From Bretschneidera sinensis (taxonomy: Eukaryota; Streptophyta; Magnoliopsida; Brassicales; Akaniaceae), in contig CM043703.1 of the NCBI GenBank assembly GCA_023935145.1, forward strand, positions 25,009,727 to 25,073,726: DNA of 64,000 nt, in the 5' to 3' direction. Numbering within the stretch: the stretch's first letter is position 1; each line of letters begins with the position of its first letter. Below, in pieces: positions 1 to 9,889 of this stretch. The notes beneath the pieces were generated by a model that saw nothing but the letters and a program-made list of their open reading frames with translations, searched no databases and was not told the origin of the DNA. Position numbers and translations under genes: made by a program.

Positions 1-306
1 ACTTGTCAGAACTGTTTTGGATTGCAAAGATGCCTTCAACAACTTCAAACCCTAACAAAAAACCAATAGAAACATTTATCAGGCTCATAATTTATTATGC
101 CAAATAATTTAGAATGAAAAAGGACAAAATTAATATGATTTACACACCTCATCCATCCTCACATTAACAACTTTTTCTCTAATGCACCCACTTCCTTAAC
201 CTTGAACTTTTAAAGCAAAGTTTTACTTGATTTAGTAGACATAGGCTTCACCTCCAAATTATCCATCACCATGTAAGTCACCACTGGAGGAGCAACAAAA
301 GGCAAC

Positions 307-1704
307 TCGTTTGCAATATAGTGTATGTAAGTGTGAGGTCGAATCCACAGGGAATTGCGTTGTGAAAATGGATTTTTATCTAAACTAAACCTATTTTAAC
401 CTAGTTCCAAAATTTTGAATTGTATCTTGCAAAATATATAAACTGAACTAAATTGAGTTGAAAGAAATAATAAAAATACTAAGGTTTCTGAATCCACCCC
501 ACCAAAAAAAGCATATATTTTCATGTTATGTATAAAAGTAATCTATCAAATAATTTCATGAATCCACCATTATACAAATCACAGCGAATACTCTAATTCA
601 ACCAAATCATCTAGTGTATCCCTTTAGAATCACAATAGATATCCAATTTATTTTGGATGATTCGTCGTAACCGGCAGATGAAACACAAGGAATATTCAAT
701 TTGAACAATTCAAACACAATCAATCATAAGATTTTATTCAAACAATTGAAATAGAACATTAATACTAAAAATATCAGAATTGTATGAGCATATATGAAAA
801 TATTATGCCAAACAATGGCGAGGCTTCATCTTCAACCTTAGATGAAGGTTTTGGCCTATTATGATTATGGAACTAAATTTCACAATTAAAGTGCTAAACA
901 TAAAACTTTAAACTCAAAAGAAATAAATCAAAACTGACTATACATTGAGAGAAATTCCACTCGCAGCTGTTGTGCAACGTTTCCCCCCTTAGTAGCAAAG
1001 CCTTGGAGATCCTCCAGATTGCTCGCAGAAGTCCTCCGGATTGCACACCCATTTGATGAAGTGAAATGTGGCTTTTATAGGGGAACTCCATGAGTGCAAC
1101 GTGTTTCCAATCCGATGTGGGATATAGAATGTGTTTCCAACCGATGTGGGATTTAAGCCTTCACATGCCTTTCAAAACTTCTACCCATGCTGAAATCTCG
1201 CACAGCTCGGCCTTTGTCTACTAAAATTGCCATACTTTCTCTAGAAAAATCATATTTATAAGCCGTAAAATTTCTCAGAAAATAGACATCAGGATCTTTC
1301 CAAGCATATATAGCTCATCTCCTGATTCTTCCTAAATCGTTATAGTTTCAATCCGCAAAAATGACTTCTGTCACGTTGAAATCATGCACAGCATGACCTT
1401 TGTCTACTAAAACTGCCATAACTTTCTCTAGAAAAATTATATTTACGAGCCATAAAATTCTCCAAAAAATAGACATCCAGATCTTTCCAAGCATATATGG
1501 CTCATATCTTGGTTCTTCCTGAATCAATATAGTTTAATCCGCAAAAATGACTGATCTGTACAGGCAATTTTGGCAATTTAGTGAAACTCCTTTCCAAGTG
1601 CTTGTAAACCTGTAAAACATGAAAAAGACAACTCAAAGTAACAAATTCGTAAGCTAACAAATGTAAATTAAGGGGCCAAAATATGAAATATTTAGCACTC
1701 ATCA
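307..1704 (-). repeat. Element A 3' LTR (left)
   Basis: This copy matches 3950-5276 throughout but lacks the outermost 35 bp present at 3915-3949. It also holds extra sequence near 495-560 that the other copy lacks. It includes two tandem copies of the 185-bp module (about 1187-1371 and 1372-1560). The minus-strand LTR start is at 1704. Confidence 0.85.
1072..1151 (-). promoter_or_regulatory. Element A U3 promoter: TATA box and upstream repeats
   Basis: On the minus strand CTATAAAAG lies at 1080-1072. Directly upstream (higher coordinates) are two copies of a 20-mer ending CCGATGTGGG at about 1101-1121 and 1131-1150. The right LTR has the same layout (TATA about 4643-4652, repeats about 4671-4724). 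Promoter function is inferred from the arrangement. Confidence 0.55.
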
Positions 1705-1720
1705 AATACGCCCAAACTTA
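1705..1720 (-). other. Element A polypurine tract
   Basis: Minus-strand TAAGTTTGGGCGTATT abuts the LTR start, the expected plus-strand primer position of an LTR element. It resembles the tract before the F 3' LTR (AAGTTTGGGGGTG). Confidence 0.65.
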
Positions 1721-2079
1721 CATTTTGCTAGTCCCTTAGCAAAACAGAATAAAAAAACTAAATGAAAAACAAAGAACACAGAGATAAATCCATCATTCAT
1801 GGTATCCAAAAATTTAAGTATCACACAAAACCATGATATTCATTCATGAGCAAGTTTAAAAAATATAACCCATCTTCGCAATGAATAGGAATTTTAAAAC
1901 CTAATTACTTACAAGAGGCAGGCTAAGCCATCACAAGTCTGAATCAGTGCAAAAAGGATTAGCACATAAATATGTAGCTTCCAAATAATTCCAATGTGCA
2001 GTGTCTCCATGTCTTAAGATTCACCGAATTTTCCATCAGAATGAACAACAATTTCATAGTTTTATTCTCTTCTTTCTTT

Positions 2080-2445
2080 TATTATGAGGCTCTGCAATGT
2101 TTAGTTCTCTTAAGCTTTCTAATTGACCCATGTAACGAGTGTTGAGTCAATGAATCCTAAGCCAGATGGTTTTAGGGCATTAGGTGTAAAGACACCCCTA
2201 AGGACTTATTAACTCGAGTAAAAAGGGCTATGAAACTAAACTGGCCTTAATGCTACCCAGTAAAATTCCTACATTTTAACGCGAACACTCACTGCTTACT
2301 GAGGCAAGAGATCTAGTTACTCAGCGGAAAGTTTATTAATGATCATGATCAAAATTCCCACATTTTGACGTGAACACTCACTGCTTACTGAGGCAAGAGG
2401 TCTAGTTACTCAGTGGAAAGTTTATTAATGATCATCATAAGCATT
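2080..2445 (-). repeat. Conserved 3' noncoding block of element A with duplicated hairpin
   Basis: Read on the minus strand this matches the F block at 42600-42905 closely. It contains two tandem copies, about 88 bp apart, of a segment with ACTGAGTAACT, CTCTTGCCTCAGTAAGC and AGTGAGTGTTCACG, each able to pair ACTGAG with CTCAGT. No open frame is conserved. It lies between the pol remnant and the 3' LTR. Confidence 0.7.
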
Positions 2446-2792
2446 TTCTTTCTCTTTTTTTTTTCTATGCCAAAGTGTTCATCCAACAAGTCATCCAGTT
2501 TCAGTTAAGCCATGGAAACATTCACATGAAAATCATATGTCATCCCTCACACAATTATGTGTGCTCGTGTAAGATTAGATCAAACATGTGAATTCTTAAA
2601 TGCTTAAAGTAAGTAACTAAACTTTAAAATTCTATTATCAGATCATGTTTTAAAATTTAAGCTCACTAATGAAATCACATTACAGTATTTGTTTAGATCA
2701 ACCAAAATTTTAAAACAATCATGAAAATGCATTTATCTTTTCAATAATATATAAAAAAAATGGGACAAAATGTGTGTGAATGTGTCTCCCAT

Positions 2793-2826
2793 ACCCCCAA
2801 ACTTAAAGTACATAGTGTTCCCAATG
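2793..2826 (-). other. Interior polypurine tract with CATTG/CATAG hairpin
   Basis: Minus strand reads CATTGGGAACACTATG then TTTAAGTTTGGGGGTAT. The same pairing of a short hairpin and a purine tract occurs in C and F at the equivalent place, well inside the 3' LTR boundary, so it is a second purine tract rather than the terminal one. Confidence 0.55.
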
Positions 2827-3018
2827 TATGAATAACATTGAAAGAGCTGACATGGGAGATGGAGAACTAGCTGGACTGGCATGGCACATAGCATACCCCT
2901 AAACTTGAACTGAAGTACGCGTTGTCCCTAAAAAACAATTACCAAAGTAATAATGGAAAACAAAAAATACTAAAAATAAACAGTAACAAGAAATATAAAA
3001 AAATAATAAAAGATACGT

Positions 3019-3062
3019 TGTGGGTTGCCTCCCATGAGTGCTAAGTTTAACGTCTTCAGCCA
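3019..3062 (-). other. Conserved post-pol motif
   Basis: Minus strand contains CTGAAGACGTTAAACTTAGC followed by ACTCATGGGAGGCAACCCAC. Nearly the same motif follows the protease of C (18033-18076) and the third reading frame of F (41917-41946). It marks the coding/3' noncoding border in this group; function unknown. Confidence 0.6.
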
Positions 3063-3065
3063 GAC

Positions 3066-3719
3066 TCACAACTTGCACAAGGGCCTGGCGATCTTGTTGA
3101 AATCTTGGATAAATCCTCTGTAGAATTCTGCGTTGCCCAGAAAAGAACGAACCTGCTTCACCGTACGTGAGGGTGAAAGGTTGGAAATCAGGTCCACCTT
3201 CACTTTGTCGACCTCAATCCCCTGATGAGATATGACGTGCCCAAGTACAATACCTTGCTTTACCATAAAATGACACTTCTCCCAATTAAGCACTAGGTTC
3301 TTCTCCTCTTGAGCAGCAACCAAATCTGAAGCTATCATCATAGGCAAAGACTCTATTGGACCTAAGAACTTATACTTAAGATTGTTTGATAAAGGCTTAA
3401 GTTCCTTCTTGGGGAGCTCAGGTGCTGCGGTCTCCTCCGTCTCACTGCTCTCCCAAAGAGCAGACTCCAAAATGGCATTCGCTTGCTCAAGTAACTTATC
3501 CAAATCCAAATCCTCTCCAAACTGAGCAAAGCATGCCTCCAGGGGGTCCTCAATGCTGGATTCATCCACAATCTCCCTCGTTTCACTGCTCTCCCGAGGA
3601 GCAGACTCCAAAATAGCATTCACTTGCTCAAGTAATTTATCCAAATCCAAATCCAAATCCTCTCTAAACTGAGCAAAGCATGCCTCCAGGGGGTCCTCAA
3701 TGCTTGATTCATCCACCAT
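3066..3719 (-). pseudogene. Element A fused pol remnant (217-codon open frame)
   Basis: The frame opens with ATG and holds two tandem copies of an acidic segment containing VDESSIEDPLEACFAQF (codons about 1-45 and 50-92). Next comes the spacer before RT (LKYKFLGPIESLPMMIASDL) and then, in frame, the late RT region (NLVLNWEKCHFMVKQG, GIEVDKVKVD, VRSFLGNAEFYRGFI). RT fingers and palm, including the catalytic DD box, are missing between SDLVAAQEEK and NLVLNWEK. RNase H and integrase are missing after RPLCKL. It cannot polymerise. The open frame across two deletions and one duplication may be chance, or may mean the element amplified in this form. Confidence 0.8.
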
Positions 3720-3890
3720 TGTTTTTAATTTAATTTTTAATTTTTAATTTTTTATAGGTAATTGCAAATAGAAACAAATAAAATTGCAAAAATAAAATTG
3801 CAAAAATAAAAATGAAAAAAAATGCTAACTAAACTAGTAGAAAAATAAAATCAATTCAGACAAAAATTTAATTTTCACAAACAAAACAAC

Positions 3891-3908
3891 TCCCCGGCAA
3901 TGACTTCA
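3891..3908 (-). other. Element A primer-binding site, degenerate
   Basis: Minus strand TGAAGTCATTGCCGGGGA matches the tRNA-Asp site TGGCGCCGTTGCCGGGGA at 14 of 18 positions. It is placed six bases inside the LTR end, as in D and G. Confidence 0.65.
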
Positions 3909-3914
3909 AAAACT

Positions 3915-5276
3915 TGTTGTGAGTTTTAAATTACTTACAAGAGCATGAGTCGTTTGCAATTAGTGTGTGCAAGTGCAAGGTCGAATCCATAGGGAATTGC
4001 GTCGTGAAAATGGATTTTTATCTAAACTAAACCTATTTTAATCTAGTTCCAAATTTTTGAATTGTATCTTGCAAAAATTATAAACTAAACTAAATTGAAT
4101 TGAAAGAAATGATAAAAAATGCTAAGGTTTATGAATCCATAATTACATTAATCCACCATTATACAAATCACAACAAAATCATCCAATGTATCCTTTTAGA
4201 ATCACAATGGATATCCAATTTACTTTGGATGATCCACCGTATCCGGCAGATAAAACATAAGGAATATCCAATTTGAACAATTTAAACACAATCAATCATA
4301 AGAATTTACTCAAACAATTGAAACAGAGCATTAATACTAAAAATATCAGAGTTGTAAGAACATATCTGAAAATATTATGCCAAACAATGGCGAGACTTCA
4401 TCTTCAACCTTAGATGAAGGTTTTAGCCTCTCATGATTATGAAACTAAATTTCACAATTAAATTACTAAACATAAAACTTTAAACTCAAAAGAAATAAAT
4501 TAAAACTTCCTATACATTGATAGAAATTCCATTCGCAGCTGTTGTGAAGTGCTTCCCCCCTTGGTAGCAAAGCCTTGGAGATCCCCCAGATTGCTCGCAG
4601 AAGTCCTTCGGATTGCATACCCATTAGATGAAGTGAAATTGGGCTTTTATAGGGGAACTCCATGAGTGCAATGTATTTCCAATCCGATGTGGGATATAGA
4701 ATGTGTTTCCAATCGATGTGGGATGTGAGATTTAAGCCTTCACATTCCCTTCAAAAATTCTGCGCACACTGAAATCCCGCATAGCCTGTCCTTTGTCTAC
4801 TAAAACTGCCATAACTTTCTCTAGAAAAATCATATTTACAAGCCGTAAAATTCCCCTGAAAATAGACATCCGGATCTTTCCAAGAATATATGGATCATCT
4901 CCTGGTTCTTCCTGAATCATTACAATTTTAATCCGCAAAAATCACTTTTGCCACGCTAAAATCATGCATAGCCTGATCTTTGTCTACTAAAACTGCCATA
5001 ACTTTCTCTAGAAAAATCATATTTATGAGCCATCAAGAAAATAGACATCCAGATCTTTCCAACCATATAAGTCTTATCTCCTGGTTCTTCTTGAATCAAT
5101 ATATTTTAATCTAAAAAAATGACTGATCTGTATGGGTAATTATGGCAATTTAGTGAAACTCCTTTCCAAGTGCTTGTAAACCTGTAAAACACGAAAAAAA
5201 CAACTCAAAGTAACAAATTCCTAAGCTAACAAATTTGAATTAAGGGGCCAAAATATGCAATATTTGGCACTCATCA
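3915..5276 (-). repeat. Element A 5' LTR (right)
   Basis: Direct repeat of 307-1704, running from TGTTGTGAG to ...CACTCATCA on the plus strand. It carries two 185-bp modules (about 4766-4955 and 4956-5110), a TATA box near 4643-4652 and two upstream repeats. Immediately to its right the DUF674 reading frame resumes. Confidence 0.85.
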
Positions 5277-5690
5277 GTGATAACAAACCAATCTTGGATT
5301 ATCAGCCACATTTAGGTGATCATTAGAACACGAGTACATTTTTTGAGTCGACAGTAATCCATCATCATTTTCTCCATCATTTGATGGCAAAAGAGTAAGA
5401 TCATTAGCTAAAATGGTTGACTTGGGTCTTAGAACTGAGTCTTTGTTTTGGTTTGGTTGTATGCAGGTATCACTGAGGTTTTCAATGCTCTCACAGAGTT
5501 TACCTAGTGAACCGACCATGCAATGCTTTAACAAGAGCTTAATGACAGTACCCATAGGCATAGATAGAAGGTTGAAGATGAATTCCACAAAATCTTTGCC
5601 TGCTTCAGCAAACAGAACTTTGTTACCCTTTATATCAATATGGAGCCTCAATCTTATAACTTCGGAGGATGATGCCCTGGCTTGTTAACA

Positions 5691-6283
5691 CCATGTATGG
5701 AATTAAGCTCACTAGCAGGTTGTTTGTAAGAACTTATTTTGAAGAACTATATATATAAGAAATAAAAGTAAAGAAATGAATAGTCTATTTCCATGGGGAA
5801 TTAGAGTAATGGTTTAATTGTTTTTTTGAAGATTCGTTGCATGGTAATATTTCGGCCATTTAAGAAAAATATGCATTGGGAATGAGCAAAACTTGAAAAA
5901 CAACATAGCTTTTTTCGGCCATTTAAGAAAAGTAAGCATTGGGAATGAGCAAAACTTGAAAAACAACAAAGCTTTTTTCGGCCATTTAAGAAAAATGTGC
6001 ATTGGGAATGAGCAAAACTTGCAAAAGAGCATCATATGCAAGTATTTAATAATTAATTTAATTTGAAAAATTTACTCTTTCTTCTATCCTAAAATCAAAA
6101 GTGTGAAATTTCACTCAGATCAACAGCATATGCACACCATAGTATTGTGAGTAGATGCCATAAAAATGGTTGGAGTTAGCCAAACATTTGACTTGAAATA
6201 AGTTTAAATTGAAGAGTATATACTGTATATATACCTTACATCTTTATCTCAATAAGCAAATAAAATAAGAATTAAACGCATTA
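5691..6283. other. Upstream flank of DUF674 pseudogene 1
   Basis: AT-rich sequence between the pseudogene and element B. Apart from the 63-bp tandem repeat described separately I see no gene. A stretch ATATATATAAGAAA near 5748-5761 could be a remnant of the host promoter, but this is weak. Confidence 0.4.
5851..6036. repeat. 63-bp tandem repeat, three copies
   Basis: CGGCCATTTAAGAAAA recurs at 5853, 5916 and 5979, giving an exact 63-bp period. Each unit continues with GCATTGGGAATGAGCAAAAC. Because 63 is a multiple of three the minus strand stays open and shows a repetitive peptide, which is a by-product of the repeat. Confidence 0.9.
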
Positions 6284-6746
6284 TGTTACAAGAAAAAGGT
6301 TAAGGGACAAGGCTACCTTAGCTAAGACAACAAGGTATGGACAGATTGCTGTATGTGAAGGACAACAGGGTGAACAGTACACTGGCAATAATCTGGAAAG
6401 AAAGATAGAAGAAGAGAAAAGTAGGCTAAGGAAGGAAGGAAGAGGCTTTAAGAAGGAGCTGAAAGGAGATAGTTAAAGTGGTTAGAAATTAGTTAGAAAA
6501 GAGTTGTAGTTAGTTAGAAAAAACAGTTAGGAAGTAGTTATAATTTTGTTATCTGGTTGTATCTAATGTACTGGTTGTTGCAGCTTTATAAATAGGCTTC
6601 TTTGTAATCATTGAGATAGCTAATGAAAAAAAATCCTTTTAGGAGTTCTCTTGTACTCGAAATAAGACCCTTTTCCCTTCACAAACTCCCAACTCTTTCC
6701 CTAAATTCTTCTTATTCTTCCACTGTCCACACTTTAACCTCCATCA
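6284..6746 (+). repeat. Element B 5' LTR
   Basis: 463 bp, matching 25458-25919. TATA box at about 6585-6595 (TTTATAAATAGG). Upstream at 6477-6540 the motif GTTAGAAA/GTTAG recurs at least four times. The 3' copy shows the same TTAG-rich run and TATA (25760-25769). Confidence 0.88.
6477..6595 (+). promoter_or_regulatory. Element B U3 promoter: TTAG repeats and TATA box
   Basis: GTTAGAAATTAGTTAGAAAA and further AGTTAG copies precede TTTATAAATAGG by about 50-100 bp. The arrangement parallels the other LTRs in the window, but this motif is AT-rich. Function is inferred. Confidence 0.5.
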
Positions 6747-6748
6747 AC

Positions 6749-6762
6749 TGGTGCTTTCATTG
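6749..6762 (+). other. Element B primer-binding site candidate
   Basis: TGGTGCTTTCATTG begins two bases after the 5' LTR end. This sequence is common at this position in plant Gypsy elements. I have not assigned its tRNA. Confidence 0.55.
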
Positions 6763-6779
6763 TTCTTATAAAAGTGCCA

Positions 6780-7700
6780 GATGGCTTAAGGTCTAAGAAT
6801 GACAAAGGATCAACTTGGCAAGTTTATCAGGGAGGAAATCACTACAGCAATCAAACCAATACAGGAGATAGACACCATCAAACAACAATAAAACAAAGAA
6901 AGCCATCTTCTTCTACTCTAGTTTCAGATTAGGACCTACAATAATAGTCCAATCCATTATTTCAACTAAAAAATTTGAGATTTGAGTTACCAAGATTCAA
7001 GGAGGGAGACTCCGCTGATTGGATCTTTTAAGCAGAACAATTAATCTTTTTTTTTTCCCCACATTCTTGATGATAAAAAATTGTCCCTGATTTCTTTTCA
7101 CTTAGAAGGACCAGTAGCTAATTGGTATCAGTGGACACACCACAATAAAATGATTGATTCTTGGTCCCAATTTGTGGAAGCCTTACAATCAAGATTCAGA
7201 CCTTTAGTTTATGAAGAACCTCAAGGAGCCTTGGAAAAATTGACTCAAGATACTATTATGCTAGCCTATCAGGCTAAATTTGAGGTCTTATCTAGCAAAG
7301 TTACTGGATTACCTGATCAATTCTTGATGAACTATTTCATTTTAGGATTAAAACCATATATTAGAATAAAGGTTCTTGCTCATAGGCCTTAGGACTATTA
7401 TAATGCATTAGGGTTGGCAAGGCTACAAGAAGTAGATGGGGAGACACTACAAGGTCTTCTAGACCCTAGCAGTTAAGAATTAATCCTAAACCTCTAGATC
7501 CAAATCACTCTCCCATCACCACCACAACACCATTCCATTATCAACTTACCAAAACACTACCACCTCAGACCTCCATATACCAAATCAAAAGGCTTTCTCT
7601 TCAAGAGATGCACACCAGAAGAGAAAAAGCCTTTGCTTTAATTGTGATGACAATTTCCATCCCGAACACTAGTGCAAAGCCAAGAGCTCCCTCTTATTTC
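6780..7700 (+). pseudogene. Element B gag (capsid/nucleocapsid) remnant
   Basis: An ATG near 6781 is followed at once by TAA. The best preserved stretch, 7081-7392, reads FHLEGPVANWYQW, WSQFVEALQSRFRP and LPDQFLMNYFILGLKP, the retrotransposon gag core. A zinc knuckle CFNCDDNFHPEH-stop-CK lies near 7635-7680, with an in-frame stop inside it. The protein would package element RNA. Several stops make it non-functional. Confidence 0.8.
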
Positions 7701-7789
7701 TAGCAAATTGTGATCAAGAACAAGAATTTTTAACCCATTTGCCACCTTTGAGGAAGACTAGGTCCCAGAGATCTCCCTTTATGCTTTGT

Positions 7790-8200
7790 TTGGTTAGAAG
7801 ACACCAAAAACAATTAGGCTTCAAGGCTCAATCAAGAACTATCCTGTTCACATCCTAATTGATGGAGGAGCATACATAATTTCATTCAAGAAATGATGAC
7901 TCTTGACTTGCCTATCAATAGGGAGTACCTTTCTTATTTAGGACTTTGTTAGCAAACAAAACTTTCAGTATAGAATTACACTTGTACAGCTGACTTCTAT
8001 GTCATAGCATTGCAAGGAGCAGATGTCATTTTGGGTGTGTAGGAATTGAGCTCTGTCACTACTGACTACAATACTTTCACCATAGATTTTTGTTTCGATG
8101 GACACATAGTATAGCTGTAGGAACAACATGAGGTAACAGCTAAACATATTTCCTGTAGTTCCCTTACTAAACTGTCTAAGCATAATAGTGTACATTCTTA
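7790..8200 (+). pseudogene. Element B aspartic protease remnant
   Basis: The segment VHILIDGGAYI near 7845-7880 is the retropepsin active-site region, with IDGGA in place of the usual D-S/T-G. Downstream frames are broken by stops. It lies between the zinc knuckle and RT, as expected for Gypsy gag-pro-pol order. Confidence 0.6.
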
Positions 8201-8379
8201 CTTTATTTAATGTCTATGCATGATAACACACCTAAATAACCCATTGACTCTTCCCCACACACTCCAAAAATATTACCCTCATACAGGAATTCAGTCCAAT
8301 CTTTGCCATACCTAGTACATTACCCACTCCTAGACCTAATGACCACAAGATCACTCTTGATCAAATGCAAGACCTGTAA

Positions 8380-9000
8380 ATATGAGACCATATAGATATC
8401 TCCATTACCAAAAAGTTGAAATAGAAAAATTGGTCAGTACCATGTTTGTAGAAGGCATTATCCAACCAAGCACTAGTCCCTACAGTTCCAATGTGCTTCT
8501 AGTTAAAAAGAAAGATGAAAGTTAGAGGTTTTATGTGGATTATAAAGCTCTAAATGCTTCGACTATCAAAGACAAATTCTCAATACCTACTATGGATGAA
8601 CTCATGGATGAGTTGCATGGTGCTATAGTCTATTCTAAGTTGGACCTCAGAGCTGGGTATCACCAGATAAGAATGCATATAGAAGAAATTCATAAAACAA
8701 CCTTTCAGATCATATAGGCCATCTGAGGAAGGTTTTGCTGTGCCTTTAACACAACACCCTTTTTGCAAAGATGAGAAAGTGCCAGTTGGCTAAAGAATCC
8801 ATGATTACTTGGGGCACATCATTGTGCCGGAGAGATTGAGCCTGACCAGTCTAAAATTCAAGCCATGCTTAAATGGCCTTCTCCCACAACACCAAAACAG
8901 TTGAAAGGATTCCTAGGTTTAACAAGATACTATAGAAGATTTGTTAGGAACTATGCTAGTATTGCTAGTCCCTTGACAGACCTACTGAAGAAAAAAGCCT
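8380..9000 (+). pseudogene. Element B reverse transcriptase, active site deleted
   Basis: [20 protein letters not shown] and [14 protein letters not shown] (8535-8700) are RT fingers/palm motifs. The next recognisable blocks are a YLGHII-type segment (about 8805-8825) and MLKWPSPTTPKQLKGFLG, YYRRFVRNYASIASPL (8865-8985), the RT thumb. The part in between that should hold the Y-x-D-D box is missing, leaving only about 60 bp of linker. Frames shift several times. The enzyme cannot work. Confidence 0.82.
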
Positions 9001-9790
9001 TCCACCGATCTACTGCAGCTCAAACAGCATTTGAGCAACTCAAAACTGGCATGATTTCTACACCCGTGCTTAGTCTTTTTGACTTCAGTAAACCATTCAT
9101 CATGGAGACAAATGCTAGTGGTTTTGGTATTGATTCTGTCCTATTGCAACCACCTTACCCTATAGCATTTTTCAGTAAGAAAATGGGCCCTAGAATGTAG
9201 TCTTAATATGCTTACATCAGAGAGTTGTATGCTATCACTGCGGCTGTTAAGAAATGGAGACAATATCTCCTCGGTACCACATTCTTTATTAGAACTGATA
9301 ATAAGAGCCTTAAATATCTTATGGATTAGACCATCCAAACCCCTAAGCAGCAACACTACCTCACCAAACTACTAGGCTTTTCCCACAAGATATTGTACAA
9401 TCTTGGGCCTACCAACAAGGTAGCTGATGCACTCTCCAGACTTTCCCTAGAATCAGAAGTGCAACTATTTCACCTTATAGCATTTTTCAGTAAGAAAATG
9501 GGTCCCAAAATATAGTCTTAATCTACTTACATTAGGGAGTTGCATGCTATCACTGTTGCTGTTAAGAAATGGAGATAATATCTCATTAGTATCACATTCT
9601 TCATTAAAACTAATCATAAGAGCCTTAAATATCTTATGGATCAGACCATCCAAACTCTTGAGTAGTAGCACTACCTTACCAAACTGCTAGGCTTTTCCCA
9701 CAAGATATTGTATAATCCTGGACCCACCAACAAGGTAGTAGATGTTCTCTCCAGACTTTCCCTGGAATCAGAAGTGTACACTTCTTTAGC
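9001..9790 (+). pseudogene. Element B RNase H with internal tandem duplication
   Basis: FSKPFIMETNASGFGIDSVLL (in two parts) and PYPIAFFSKKMGP start an RNase H domain at about 9085. The RTDNKSLKYLMD and KVADALSRL-type blocks follow. The segment 9151-9470 is repeated as 9471-9785 with a period near 316 bp, so the C-terminal half of RNase H occurs twice. The copies differ at many positions and both have stops, so the duplication is old. Confidence 0.8.
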
Positions 9791-9889
9791 CCTCTCCATT
9801 CTACAATTTTAATTTCTGGATGACCTCAAGAAGGAACACTTAATTGGTCCTATAATTCAGACTCTAAAAAATAAGTGCATTACTGATCC

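Larger units (their letters stand above)
307..5276 (-). mobile_element. Element A: short non-autonomous Athila/Tat-like Gypsy element
   Basis: Two direct repeats (307-1704 and 3915-5276) flank a 2.2-kb interior. The interior has a degenerate tRNA-Asp primer site next to the right repeat and a purine tract next to the left one, so the element reads right to left. It has no gag or protease; only a short fused pol remnant (3066-3719) remains. The minus-strand LTR starts TGATGAGTGC. It sits inside DUF674 pseudogene 1. No clean target duplication is visible because the left LTR lacks its outer 35 bp. Assignment to Athila/Tat rests on the primer site, the RT fragment and shared 3' noncoding motifs. 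Confidence 0.85.
1..5690 (-). pseudogene. DUF674-family pseudogene 1, split by element A
   Basis: Seen on the minus strand: the 5' part (about 5688 to 5277) reads KVLFAEAGKDFVEF, MVGSLGKLCESIENLSD and IQPNQNKDS; the 3' part of exon 1 (306 to 148) reads VVTYMVMDNLEVKPMST and KEVGALEKK; an intron at 147-52 has GT/AG ends; exon 2 starts at 51, reads GLKLLKASLQSKTVLT and runs off the window. These blocks in this order are characteristic of the plant DUF674 family, whose biochemical role is unknown. The reading frame is broken: no ATG in frame at the N-terminus (a stop lies just upstream), a TAA at 210-212, a one-base frameshift near 170, and a 5-kb retrotransposon inside the coding exon. The cysteine-rich middle segment expected between the halves is partly missing, so insertion was accompanied or followed by deletion on the left side. 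Identity is firm; loss of function is near certain. Confidence 0.87.

Noticed and set aside
894..1091. 65-codon frame conserved at 4466-4663
   Set aside because: Again a copy pair inside the two LTRs of A; no recognisable protein.
5413..5688. Plus-strand open frame of 91 codons
   Set aside because: Antisense to the DUF674 exon, which has clear family motifs on the minus strand; no motif in the plus frame.
5814..6041. Repetitive 75-codon frame with KFCSFPM and FLKWPK repeats
   Set aside because: Explained by a 63-bp tandem repeat whose period is a multiple of three; no start context or homology.
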